Shown: positions 32,220 to 40,476 of the stretch, piece by piece | Layout of the letters: each line of letters begins with the position of its first letter | How positions within the stretch are numbered: the first letter of the stretch is position 1 | NCBI RefSeq assembly: GCF_000522985.1 | Contig: NZ_CP007128.1 | Span: 806,001 to 870,000 of the forward strand | Direction of reading: 5' to 3' | DNA from: Gemmatirosa kalamazoonensis | GTDB taxonomy: Bacteria > Gemmatimonadota > Gemmatimonadetes > Gemmatimonadales > Gemmatimonadaceae | Length of the DNA stretch: 64,000 nucleotides | Position numbers and translations under genes: made by a program | Notes under the pieces: generated by a model | The model's database searches: none | The model's input: only the letters and a program-made list of their open reading frames with translations | What the model was told of the DNA's origin: nothing

Positions 32220-33566
32220 CTACGGGCGGTCCTTGAACTGCTTGTAGAGCTCCGAGTGCTTCGTGTCGAGCGGCACCGGGCGGCCGTCGATGAAGAGGTA
32301 CTTCGTGTCGGTCCGCGCCTCGAGGATGTCGCCCGTCGTGACGACGACGTTCGCGATCTTGCCCGGCTCCAGGCTGCCTAACCGATCGCCGACGCCGAGG
32401 ATCTGCGCCGGCCAGAGGGTCACGGACTTCAGCGCGTTGTCCTTCGAGAGGCCGAACGCGGCCGCCATGCCGGCCGTGTACGGGAGGTTGCGCACCTCCG
32501 AGCCGAGGTCGCCCGACGTGATCGCGAAGCGCACGCCGGCCGCGGCGAGCTTCGCGGGCGCGGCGTAGTTCACGTCGTACGGGTCGTCCTCGCGCGACGG
32601 CAGGTCCATCACGCCGCCGAGCAGCACCGGCACGTCGTGCTGCTTGAGGAACGCCGCCACCTGCACCGCGTCGCGGCCGCCGAGGATCACCGGCTTGAGC
32701 TTGTTCTCCTCGGCGAACGCCACCGCCTCGCGGATGTCGTTCGCGCGGTCGGCGACGAACAGCACCGACATCTGGCCGCGCACCGCGGGCACGAGCGACG
32801 CCAGCACGACGTCCTGCTTCGGGCGCGGGATCGACTTGTCCTTCGCGTACGCGTCCTGCACGTCGCCGTACGCGGCGGCGTCCTTCAGCATCGACTTCAG
32901 CGAGTCGAGCTGGAGCTGGCGCGTGCGGGCGACTTCCTGCTGGTTCTGCGCGCCGGCGAACGCCGCGAAGCCGCCTCGGCGGCCGCCGCCGAAGCCGGCG
33001 CGCGGCAGCTCGATCACCATCGCCGCGCGCGGCTCGACGGCCATCTGCGGCACGGTGGAGCCGGCGAGGTTGATGAGCGCCGCCTGGCCGGAGATCACGC
33101 CGCCCGTCGGGTGCGACAGCACGTGCGTGATGCCGACGACGCGCGCCACGCCGACGTGCGCGCTGTGCGGGTTGATGCCGAAGAACGCCTGCGCGTTCGG
33201 GTTGAAGTTGCCCGTCTCGGCGATGTCGACGGTCGACGCGGCGCCCTGCGGGATCTCCTGCAGACCGATCGACGTGCCGGCGTCCATCATGCCGGGATAG
33301 ACCGAGAGGCCGGTCGCGTCGATGACCTGGGCGCCGTTAGGCACGGCGACGTTCGCGCCGACCGCCTGGATCTTGCCGCCGCTGATGACGACGGTGCCGT
33401 TCGGGATCTCGGCGCCCGACACGGGGACGATGCGGGCGTGCGTGATCGCGAACGTGCCCTGCGGGCCCGGCGGCGGGTTGTAGCTGCCCAACTGGGCCCG
33501 CGCCGCGACGGGCGCGAGAGCGGGTGCGAGCGCGGCCACGACGGCCGCGAGTGCGAAGCGGTTCAT
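32220..33566 (-). CDS. Exported amidohydrolase-like protein 1 (no HxH metal motif)
   Basis: A signal peptide ([22 protein letters not shown]) and 448 residues of the imidazolonepropionase/amidohydrolase type: composite beta-sandwich start [28 protein letters not shown] and end [22 protein letters not shown]. Where active members have D-x-H-x-H after the PG(x)(I/M)D turn, this protein has [12 protein letters not shown], so the first metal ligands are absent. Third in a three-gene cluster. It may be a non-catalytic partner of the middle protein or use another metal site. Confidence 0.82.
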   Translation of the reverse strand: MNRFALAAVVAALAPALAPVAARAQLGSYNPPPGPQGTFAITHARIVPVSGAEIPNGTVVISGGKIQAVGANVAVPNGAQVIDATGLSVYPGMMDAGTSIGLQEIPQGAASTVDIAETGNFNPNAQAFFGINPHSAHVGVARVVGITHVLSHPTGGVISGQAALINLAGSTVPQMAVEPRAAMVIELPRAGFGGGRRGGFAAFAGAQNQQEVARTRQLQLDSLKSMLKDAAAYGDVQDAYAKDKSIPRPKQDVVLASLVPAVRGQMSVLFVADRANDIREAVAFAEENKLKPVILGGRDAVQVAAFLKQHDVPVLLGGVMDLPSREDDPYDVNYAAPAKLAAAGVRFAITSGDLGSEVRNLPYTAGMAAAFGLSKDNALKSVTLWPAQILGVGDRLGSLEPGKIANVVVTTGDILEARTDTKYLFIDGRPVPLDTKHSELYKQFKDRP

Positions 33567-33570
33567 GGCC

Positions 33571-34959
33571 TCAGGGGATGAAGGGCGGACGGCGGCCGGC
33601 GTTCGGCGCCTGGTTCTCGGGCGCCTTCTCGAGATCGGCGCGCTCCTTCGCCAGCCGGTCGCGGTCGGCGAGATCCTTCTGACGGTCGAAGAACACCTCG
33701 CCGTCGATGATCGTCTTGTCGACGCTCGCGTATACGGACAGCGGGTGGGCGGTGAAGATCGCGAGGTCCGCGTCCTTGCCGACCTCGATCGAGCCGACCT
33801 TGTCCTGCACGCCGAGCTGCACGGCGCCGTTGTACGTGATCGTCTTCAGCGCCTCGTCCTCCGTCAGCCCGCCGTAACGCATCAGCTTCGCGGCGTCGAT
33901 GTTGAGCCGCCGCATGCGCTCGTCGGAGTCGGAGTTGATCGTCGTCGTGACGCCGTGGCGCGTGAGGATCGCGACGTTGTACGGGATCGCGTCGTACGCC
34001 TCGATCTTGTACGACCACTCGTCGGCGAAGCTCGACAGCCCGGTGCCCGCCTGCGCGATCTCGGAGGCGATCTTGTACCCCTCGAGGCCGTGCTGCAGCG
34101 TCTTCACCGTGAAGCCGAACTCCTTCGCGACGTTGAGCAGCATGAGCAGCTCGTCGGCGCGATAGCCGTGCGAGTGCACGAAGCGCTTGCCCTCGAGCAC
34201 CTCGACCAGCGGCTCGAGCTCGAGGTCGCGGCGCGGGGCGAGCGCGGTCTTGTCGCCCTTCGCGACGCGCGCGCGGTAGTCGTCCCACTGCGCCTTGTAG
34301 TCGCGCGCGCGGGTGAACGCGTCGCGGATCACCTCCTCCTGCCCCATGCGCGTCGTCGGGTAGCGCACCGGACGCGCGGTGGTGAGGCCCGGGATGCTGA
34401 TCTGCTGGCTGTTCTTGCGCGTGACGTTCTCGCCCAACGCGAACTTGATCCCCGGCGTGGCGCCCGGGAACATCATCTGGTCGACGTCGCGCCCCCACTT
34501 GAGCTTCACGACGGCGTTCTGGCCGCCGATCGTGTTCGCCGAGCCGTGGAGCACGTTGATCGTCGTCACGCCGCCGGCGAGCGCGCGGTAGATCGCGACG
34601 TCGGTCGGGTTCAGCACGTCGGCGATGCGCACCATCGACGTGACCGAGAGCGAGCCCTCGTTCGTCGCGTCGCTCATCGCGTGCGAGTGCGGGTCGATGA
34701 TGCCGGGCATGACGTACTTGCCGGTCGCGTCGACGACCTGCGCACCGGCGGGCGCCGTGAGGTTCGGGCCGATCTGCGCGATCTTGCCGTTGCGGACGAG
34801 GATGTCCGTGTTCTGGAGCGTGCCCTTCGTGACGGTGAGGACCGTCGCGTTCTTGATGAGCATGTTGCCCGCGGCCGTCTGCGCCGTCTGCGCCTGCGCG
34901 AACGCGAGCGACGGGAGCAGCGAGGCAAGGATGCCGAGTCGCTTCATGGTGTTAGGCAT
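33571..34959 (-). CDS. Exported amidohydrolase 2 (metal motif intact)
   Basis: A 462-residue exported amidohydrolase. The signal peptide is in MKRLGILASLLPSLAFAQAQ; MLIKNATVLTVTKG, IIDPHSH (HxH metal ligands), a histidine in FVHSHGY, another in LQHGLEG, and NSDSDERMRRLN, then VGSIEVGKDADLAIFTAHPL complete the family pattern. Likely a periplasmic metal-dependent imidase, cyclic dipeptidase or similar. Codons 1-4 (ATG-CCT-AAC-ACC) carry an octamer variant; an in-frame ATG at 34947 is an alternative start. Spaced 4 and 6 bp from its two paralogues, so co-transcribed. Confidence 0.88.
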   Translation of the reverse strand: MPNTMKRLGILASLLPSLAFAQAQTAQTAAGNMLIKNATVLTVTKGTLQNTDILVRNGKIAQIGPNLTAPAGAQVVDATGKYVMPGIIDPHSHAMSDATNEGSLSVTSMVRIADVLNPTDVAIYRALAGGVTTINVLHGSANTIGGQNAVVKLKWGRDVDQMMFPGATPGIKFALGENVTRKNSQQISIPGLTTARPVRYPTTRMGQEEVIRDAFTRARDYKAQWDDYRARVAKGDKTALAPRRDLELEPLVEVLEGKRFVHSHGYRADELLMLLNVAKEFGFTVKTLQHGLEGYKIASEIAQAGTGLSSFADEWSYKIEAYDAIPYNVAILTRHGVTTTINSDSDERMRRLNIDAAKLMRYGGLTEDEALKTITYNGAVQLGVQDKVGSIEVGKDADLAIFTAHPLSVYASVDKTIIDGEVFFDRQKDLADRDRLAKERADLEKAPENQAPNAGRRPPFIP

Positions 34960-34965
34960 GGGAGG

Positions 34966-36702
34966 TCACTCCTGCGGCGTGCGCTGCGGACGGCCCGTTC
35001 CCCGCTCGGGGCGCGTGCCGGAGAAGTTCCCGGGGTTGTTGCCGACGACCTGCACGCGGCCGCGGATCGCGTTCCCCTCGAGGTTCCCGACGAACGTCGC
35101 CTCCTCGGTGCCGCCCTTGTACGTCACCGTCGCGGTGAAGCGGAACGCGCCGTCGGCGCCGATCGAGCCGTTCGAGATCTCGCCCGAGCCGAGGTCGCCC
35201 TGCAGCGACCCGCCGAGCTTCTCGCCGTCCTGGCGCAGCGACAGCGTCACCGCGTACTGCGTCCCCTCGAGCGAGACCGACGTCGTCCACGCGCCGCTCG
35301 CCGTCACCGCCGTCGCCGCGTCCGCGGCCGGCGCACGCGGCGTCACCGGCTTGCCGTCGACGAACAGCTGCGTCACGCGCGCGCCGCGCGCCGTGAGGTC
35401 GCCGCGCACGATCGTGAGGTTCGCGATCTTCCCCGCGTCGAGCGAGCCGACGCGGTCGGCGACGCCGAGGATCTCGGCCGGGCCCAACGTGAGCGCGCGC
35501 AGCGCCTGGTCGGCGGGGAGCCCCGCCTCGACGGCCTTCTGCGCGTTGCCGAGGAAGTCGGTCCACGCCGTGATGCCGCCCGACTCGAACGCGAACTTGA
35601 CGCCCGCCTTCGCGAGCTGCGCCGCCGTCTTCGGCGCCTGCACGCGCTCCTTCAGCACGCGGATCGGATCCGGATCGGCGTCGGCCGACGGCGCCGCGGT
35701 GCGATGCGGGAAGTTGAGCGACAGCAGCACCGGCACGTCGGCCGCCTTCAGCTGGTCGGCCACGAGATACGCCTCGCTGCCGCCGGCGACGATCGCCTTC
35801 AGCTTGAACTCCTTCGCGAGGCCGAGCGCGCGCTCGATCTCGCGCTGCGTCGACGCCTGCATGATCACCGGCTGGCGTCCCTCGATCACCGGCACGAGCG
35901 CCTCGAGCGACGGATCGGCCTCGGGACGGCGCATGCCGCGCGCGTTGCGCGCGTAGGCCGCCTGCTCGTCGCGGTAGTGCTGCGTGTCGAGCAGCATCTG
36001 CCGCAGCGAGGAGAACACGCCGAGCAGCGAGTTCGGGTAGCCGCCGGTGCGGAGCGGCGTGAAGCCGACGTTCTGCGTCACCGGCGTCTTCACGACGAGC
36101 GACACGGCGTCGCCGGTGCCTAACGTGATGAACGCGCTCTGCCCCTGGAAGATCCCGCTCCCCGGCGCGGTGAGCGCGGCGGTGATCCCCGCCGACTGCG
36201 GGCCGGCGAACGCTTCGGCGTCGGGCTTCAGCAGCTCGACGGCGGTCACTTCGGGGCGCAGGCCGAGCGGGTGCGGCGAGATGCTCGGCCCCGCGCTCTG
36301 TGCGCTCTGCGCCTGCTGGTTCGCGGCGAACGCGGCGACGCCGGCCCCGCCCCGTCCACCGGTCGCGCCGCCGGTCGACTGGGCGGGGAGCCCGATCGAG
36401 CTGTAAGCGTCGATCAGGCCGGGGTAGACGGTGAGGCCGGTGCCGTCGATGACGCGGGCGTCGGCGGGCGGCTTCACGGCGGCGCCGACGGCGGCGATCA
36501 GCCCGTCGCGGACGACGATGGTCCCCTTCTCGATCACCGGACCGGAGACGGGGACGAGCCGGGCGTTCGTGATGGCGTACGTGGAGGGAACGGCGCGCTG
36601 GCTGGCGGGTTGGGCGGCGAGCGGCACGGCGAGCAGCGCGAGGGCGCTGCACGTGCCGCCGGCCGCCCCGACCACGCGGGCGAGGCGGGGGACTGACACC
36701 AT
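34966..36702 (-). CDS. Exported amidohydrolase-like protein 3 with C-terminal beta domain (no HxH motif)
   Basis: First gene of the three amidohydrolases, 578 residues. A signal peptide ends near PLAAQPASQ. The core shows AITNARLVPVSGPVIEKGTIVVRDGLIAAVG and VADRVGSLDAGKIANLTIVRGDL. The expected DxHxH is replaced by YPGLIDAYSSIG. After about residue 450 there is an extra beta-rich domain (GAWTTSVSLEGTQYAVTLSL...GNLEGNAIRGRV) of the kind found in proteins that act on or bind exported substrates. A GGAG lies about 12 bp upstream on the reverse strand. Confidence 0.82.
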   Translation of the reverse strand: MVSVPRLARVVGAAGGTCSALALLAVPLAAQPASQRAVPSTYAITNARLVPVSGPVIEKGTIVVRDGLIAAVGAAVKPPADARVIDGTGLTVYPGLIDAYSSIGLPAQSTGGATGGRGGAGVAAFAANQQAQSAQSAGPSISPHPLGLRPEVTAVELLKPDAEAFAGPQSAGITAALTAPGSGIFQGQSAFITLGTGDAVSLVVKTPVTQNVGFTPLRTGGYPNSLLGVFSSLRQMLLDTQHYRDEQAAYARNARGMRRPEADPSLEALVPVIEGRQPVIMQASTQREIERALGLAKEFKLKAIVAGGSEAYLVADQLKAADVPVLLSLNFPHRTAAPSADADPDPIRVLKERVQAPKTAAQLAKAGVKFAFESGGITAWTDFLGNAQKAVEAGLPADQALRALTLGPAEILGVADRVGSLDAGKIANLTIVRGDLTARGARVTQLFVDGKPVTPRAPAADAATAVTASGAWTTSVSLEGTQYAVTLSLRQDGEKLGGSLQGDLGSGEISNGSIGADGAFRFTATVTYKGGTEEATFVGNLEGNAIRGRVQVVGNNPGNFSGTRPERGTGRPQRTPQE

Positions 36703-36840
36703 GGGGGTGGATCTCCGGGTGGACGACGGGGCGCGGCGGGAACGGTGGCCCGCCGGCCGGGGCGGGACTGCGCCGTCCTGAGTACGACGGGCGCCGGGGT
36801 TCCGTTGGCCGCGGCGGTCAATGGGTCGGGGAACTGCACC

Positions 36841-36987
36841 CTCACGCGGAGACGCGGAGAACGCGGAGGACTGCCCTGGCTGTGCGAGTTGACCGCAGAG
36901 GACGCAGAGGGCCGCAGAGGAAACCAACTCTCGTCGTTGGTGGTCCTCTGCGGCCCTCTGCGTCCTCTGAGGTTCAATTCGAGAACC
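36841..36987. repeat. CGCGGAG/CAGAGG nested inverted repeat
   Basis: The outer left arm ACGCGGAGACGCGGAGAAC precedes an inner pair GACCGCAGAGGACGCAGAGG / CCTCTGCGTCCTCTGAGGTT around a centre CTCGTCGTTGGT. A GGTTCAATTC end motif follows, seen again at two other loci of the family. It fills most of the 290-bp region upstream of the amidohydrolase cluster; the rest (36703-36840) has no gene that I can support. Confidence 0.85.
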
Positions 36988-36993
36988 GCAACG

Positions 36994-38136
36994 TTAGCCG
37001 CCGGGCCGCAGCCGCAGCAGCTTCCCGTCCTCCTCGTCGGTCACGACGTACAGCAGCCCGTCCGCCCCCTGCGCCACGTCGCGGATGCGCTCCCCCACCT
37101 CGCCGAGGTAGCGCTCCTCGCGCACCACCGCGCCGTTCTGCAGCACCAGCCGCACGAGCGCCTTCGACGCGAGGCCGCCGACGAGCAGGCTGCCCTTCCA
37201 GCCGGGGAACGCATCGCCCGTGTAGAACGTCATCCCCGACGGCGCGATGATGGGATCCCAGTAGTAGACCGGCTGCTCCATCCCCGCCTTCACGGCCCCC
37301 TCGCCGATGCGGCTGCCGTTGTAGTCGCGGCCGTAGGTGATCACCGGCCAGCCGTAGTTCTTCCCCGCCTCGGGGTGATTCAGCTCATCGCCGCCGCGCG
37401 CGCCGTGCTCCGCGGTCCACAACTGCCCCGTCGCCGGGTCGAGCGCCGCCGCCTGCACGTTGCGGTGGCCGTACGACCAGATCTCCGGACGCGCGTCGGT
37501 GCGGCCGAGGAACGGGTTGCCCGGCGCCGGCGCACCGTCGGTGGTGATGTGGACGATCTTGCCGAGGTCCGAGCCGAGGTCCTGGGCCTGCGCGCGGAAC
37601 GCGAAGCGCTCCCCCTGCGTGACGAACAGCGTGCCGTCGCGCGCGAAGACGATGCGCGAGCCGAAGTGCGCGTCGCTGAACACCTTCGGATCCTGACGGT
37701 AGATGACCTCGACGTACGTGAGCGCCGTGTCGGAGAGCTGCGCCCGCGCGACCGCGGTCCCCGCGCTGCCGTCCGGCGCGGGCTCGGCGAACGAGAGATA
37801 GATGCGGCGGTTGCGCGCGAACGCGGGATCGAGCGCGACGTCGAGCAGCCCGCCCTGGCCGCGCGCGTGCACCTCGGGGACGTTCGCGATCGGGCGCGAC
37901 AGGGTGCCGTCGCGGGCCACGATGCGCAGCCGCCCCGGGCGCTCCGTCACGAGCCAGCGGCCATCGGGGAACTCGGCGAGCGCCCACGGGTGCGCGAGGC
38001 CGCGCGCGACCGTCTCGACGCGCAGCGCGCCGCGGGCCGGGTCGGGGTTCGGCGAGCGCGGCGCGGGACCCTGCGGCGTCGAGACGCCGCACGCCGTCAC
38101 CAGGAGGGCGGCCGTACACCTGCGGAGGAGAGGCAT
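36994..38136 (-). CDS. PQQ-dependent soluble aldose sugar dehydrogenase (GSDH/YliI family)
   Basis: A 380-residue exported six-bladed propeller. The lipoprotein signal ends TACG. Signature segments include GLAHPWALAEFPDGRWLVTERPGRL, GQGGLLDVALDP, RIVFARDGTLFVTQGER, IWSYGHRNVQAAALDP and HGARGGDELNHPEAGKNYGWPV with the PQQ/Ca ligands, and IAPSGMTFYTGD. It oxidises aldoses in the periplasm to lactones, passing electrons to the respiratory chain, and needs PQQ supplied from elsewhere. The TAA stop is within a near-octamer CGTTAGCC. Confidence 0.92.
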   Translation of the reverse strand: MPLLRRCTAALLVTACGVSTPQGPAPRSPNPDPARGALRVETVARGLAHPWALAEFPDGRWLVTERPGRLRIVARDGTLSRPIANVPEVHARGQGGLLDVALDPAFARNRRIYLSFAEPAPDGSAGTAVARAQLSDTALTYVEVIYRQDPKVFSDAHFGSRIVFARDGTLFVTQGERFAFRAQAQDLGSDLGKIVHITTDGAPAPGNPFLGRTDARPEIWSYGHRNVQAAALDPATGQLWTAEHGARGGDELNHPEAGKNYGWPVITYGRDYNGSRIGEGAVKAGMEQPVYYWDPIIAPSGMTFYTGDAFPGWKGSLLVGGLASKALVRLVLQNGAVVREERYLGEVGERIRDVAQGADGLLYVVTDEEDGKLLRLRPGG

Positions 38137-38170
38137 GGCGCTCTTGTACGGCCGGGCGCCGCGAGGGTCA

Positions 38171-38340
38171 AGGCGCGGAGACGCCGGGAGCTGCCTTGCT
38201 GTATGAATGAACCGCGGAGGACGCGGAGGGCCGCAGAGGAAACCAACAGCAATGGGTTCTCCTCTGCGGCCCTCTGCGTCCTCTGCGGTTCGATCGCACC
38301 GCAAAGACGGCTCTCCGCGCGCTCCGCGGCTCCGCGTGAG
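38171..38340. repeat. CGCGGAG/CAGAGG nested inverted repeat
   Basis: Outer arms GGCGCGGAGACGCCGGGAG and GCTCCGCGGCTCCGCGTGAG surround an inner pair AACCGCGGAGGACGCGGAGG / CCCTCTGCGTCCTCTGCGGTT with the centre ACAGCAATGGGT. The central part is closely similar to the 36841 locus and shares GAAACCAAC. Confidence 0.85.
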
Positions 38341-38352
38341 CGCCGCCCCGCG

Positions 38353-38769
38353 TTAGGCAGCCTTCGCATGCGCCCGCCGAGCGGGCAGCGGCGTGACGGC
38401 CGTCGGAATACGCCACCGACCGCGGGCGACGTAGAGCGAGAGCGCGCCGACGACGAACGGGACCGCCGCGCCCGCGCCACCGCCGATCGCGAGCGTCGTC
38501 GCGACCGCGCCCACCATGATGATCACGAGCCCCGCCGCGGCGAGCGGGGTGAGCCACCGAGCGACGCGGGTCGCCCACGGCAGCACGAGGCCGGCCGCGC
38601 CGAGGATCTCGCAGACGCCGATGAAGTGGATGAACGACACGGAGAACGGGCTCTGCGCGGCGAGCGCGGCGTCGGGCATCACGAACTTCATCGTGCCGGC
38701 GAACAGGAACAGCGCGGCGAGCAGGACCTGCACGGTCCACAGCGTCACGTTCCGGGTCGTGGTGCGCAT
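38353..38769 (-). CDS. DoxX-family membrane protein
   Basis: A 138-residue protein with four membrane helices and the DoxX pattern: LAALFLFAGTMKFV, HFIGVCEILGAAGLVLP, LAAAGLVIIMVGAVATTL and VVGALSLYVARGRW. Members are quinol-oxidase-related or thiosulfate-oxidation-related subunits, but most are of unknown role. The TAA stop is in the CGTTAGGC octamer at 38351-38358. Divergent from the GNAT gene. Confidence 0.88.
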   Translation of the reverse strand: MRTTTRNVTLWTVQVLLAALFLFAGTMKFVMPDAALAAQSPFSVSFIHFIGVCEILGAAGLVLPWATRVARWLTPLAAAGLVIIMVGAVATTLAIGGGAGAAVPFVVGALSLYVARGRWRIPTAVTPLPARRAHAKAA

Positions 38770-38865
38770 CGTCGGGGCTCCGTCGGTGTTGGGGGTCACG
38801 TCGGTCTCCACATCCGCGACGAACGACGCCCCCGGGAATCGACACGCCCGACCAACTTTCCTCGC

Positions 38866-39444
38866 GTGCCCGACGGATCCTTCCTGCCCCCACCCTCCCG
38901 CGTCGACACGCCGCGGCTCGTGCTGCGATCGTGGACGGCGGACGACGCGCCGGCCCTGCAGCGCGTCGTGCTCGACAACATCGACCACCTCGGCGCGTGG
39001 ATGCCGTGGGCGACGGCCGAGGCACACGAGCACCTGGACGAGGTCGCGGCGCGGCTCGCGGGCTTCGGCGAGGAGTTCGCCGCCGGGCGCGAGTGGATGT
39101 ACGTCATGACCGACCGCGACGCCGGCTTCCTCGTCGGCGGGCTCGGCGTGCACGCCCGCGGCGGGCCGGACACGCTCGAGCTGGGCTACTGGATCCGCCG
39201 CGACCTCACGGGGCTCGGCTACGTCACCGAGGCCGTGCGGGCGATGGTCGATGCGGTGTTCGCGGCGTGCGACGTGGCGCGCATCGAGATCCGCTGCGAT
39301 CCGCGCAACGCGAGGAGCGCGGCGGTGGCGCGCCGCGCGGGGTTCCGGCACGTCGCGACGCTGACCGGCGACGCCGAGCCGACGGGCGAGCCGCGCGAGA
39401 CGATGGTGTGGGAGCGACGCCGCAACGGCGCGCGCGGTCCCTAG
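38866..39444 (+). CDS. GNAT-family N-acetyltransferase (RimJ/RimL type)
   Basis: A 192-residue acetyltransferase. TPRLVLRSWTADDAPALQ, GAWMPWA, ELGYWIRRDLTGLGYVTEAVRAMVDAVF (acetyl-CoA-binding motif A region) and IRCDPRNARSAAVARRAGF match the ribosomal-protein/aminoglycoside acetyltransferase-like branch. The target is unknown. The start is GTG 38866. The stop codon TAG lies within CCTAGG of the dispersed G6-CT-C6 element, and the last four residues (GARGP) are encoded by its leading edge. Confidence 0.85.
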   Translation: MPDGSFLPPPSRVDTPRLVLRSWTADDAPALQRVVLDNIDHLGAWMPWATAEAHEHLDEVAARLAGFGEEFAAGREWMYVMTDRDAGFLVGGLGVHARGGPDTLELGYWIRRDLTGLGYVTEAVRAMVDAVFAACDVARIEIRCDPRNARSAAVARRAGFRHVATLTGDAEPTGEPRETMVWERRRNGARGP

Positions 39445-39520
39445 GTCCCAGGGGGGCTCCCCCCCTTCGCCCAAGGTTCCACGCCGCCGATCGCGTCGCG
39501 GTACCATTCCAACGCGTCCG
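39438..39520 (+). repeat. G6-CT-C6 element, copy carrying the GNAT stop codon
   Basis: Plus-strand copy starting GGTCCCTAGGTCCCAGG, then G6-CT-C7, TTCGCCCAAGGTTCC and further bases similar to the 7.5-kb copy (including GCGTCGCGGTACCATTCC). The leading TAG is the acetyltransferase stop. A CGTTAGGC octamer follows at 39555. Confidence 0.85.
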
Positions 39521-39586
39521 GTGCGCGCCGGACGCATCGACCGCTCCCGCACGCCGTTAGGCACCGTTTCCGCCCGCTCCACCGCC

Positions 39587-40285
39587 ATGCCCCGCTTCGA
39601 CGTCGTCGCGCTGGACGCCGACGACACGCTGTGGCACAACGAGACGCTGTTCACCGCGACGCAGACGCAGTTCCGCGCCCTGCTCGCGCGGCACCAGGAT
39701 GCCGCGGTGATCGACCAGCGGCTGTACGAGACCGAGACGCGCAACCTTCGCCACTTCGGCTACGGCGTGAAGGGCTTCACGCTCTCGATGATCGAGACGG
39801 CGATCGAGCTCACGGAGGGGCGCATCGCCGGCGCCGAGGTGCAGCGCCTCATCGACCTCGGACGCGAGATGCTGCAGGCACCGGTGGAGCTGCTCGACGG
39901 GGTCGCCGAGACCGTGGAGATGCTCGCCGCCGACCACCGGCTGGTGCTGCTCACGAAGGGCGACCTGTTCGACCAGGAGTCGAAGCTCGCGCGCTCGCGA
40001 CTGGGGGAATCGTTCTCGGCCGTGGAGATCGTCTCCGAGAAGGACGCGCGCACGTACGCCGCGGTGATGGCGCGGCAGCGCGTCGACCCGCCGCGCTTCG
40101 TGATGGTCGGCAACTCGCTCCGCTCCGACGTGCTCCCCGTGCTCGAGGCGGGAGGCGCCGCGGTGCACATCCCGTATCACGTGACGTGGGCGCACGAGCG
40201 CGTGCCAGACGATGCGCTCGTCGGCAAGGAGTTCGCGCGGCTCGCGAGCATCCGCGAGCTGCCGGCGTGGCTCGCGGGTGCCTAA
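39587..40285 (+). CDS. HAD-superfamily hydrolase (subfamily IA)
   Basis: A 232-residue phosphatase: motif I VALDADDTLWHNE (nucleophile Asp), motif II LVLLTKGD, motif III lysine in VSEKDARTY and motif IV VGNSLRSDVLPVLEAGG. The cap is helical and FGYGVKGFTLS is typical of a haloacid-dehalogenase-like group with GNS in motif IV. The TAA stop lies in a GCCTAACG octamer, followed by a second near-octamer GTCTAACG. An inverted repeat with perfect arms follows. Confidence 0.88.
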   Translation: MPRFDVVALDADDTLWHNETLFTATQTQFRALLARHQDAAVIDQRLYETETRNLRHFGYGVKGFTLSMIETAIELTEGRIAGAEVQRLIDLGREMLQAPVELLDGVAETVEMLAADHRLVLLTKGDLFDQESKLARSRLGESFSAVEIVSEKDARTYAAVMARQRVDPPRFVMVGNSLRSDVLPVLEAGGAAVHIPYHVTWAHERVPDDALVGKEFARLASIRELPAWLAGA

Positions 40286-40306
40286 CGGGTGTCTAACGGA
40301 CGGCTG

Positions 40307-40382
40307 ACGCGGAGCCGCGGAGGACGCGGAGAACACCGGCGCTCAGTCGGTGGTGTTCTCCGCGTCCTCCGCGGCTCCGCGT
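40307..40382. repeat. CGCGGAG-type inverted repeat with perfect 31-bp arms
   Basis: The left arm (40307-40337) reads ACGCGGAGCCGCGGAGGACG and continues to GAACACC. The right arm (40352-40382) is its exact reverse complement, with a 14-nt spacer. Perfect arms in an otherwise imperfect family suggest recent formation or correction. Confidence 0.9.
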
Positions 40383-40476
40383 GAGAACACGAGCCGGCAG
40401 GGCAGTTTTTCGCGGCGCGCCGTCCCCACGGTCCGATCCCTGCACGGGTGGCGCGCCCCACGCCCCGAAGCCGCTC

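Noticed and set aside
36745-38865. Very long open frame upstream of the GNAT gene
   Set aside because: The frame is open because of high GC and runs antisense through the PQQ dehydrogenase and DoxX genes and across repeats; only the part from GTG 38866 matches a family.
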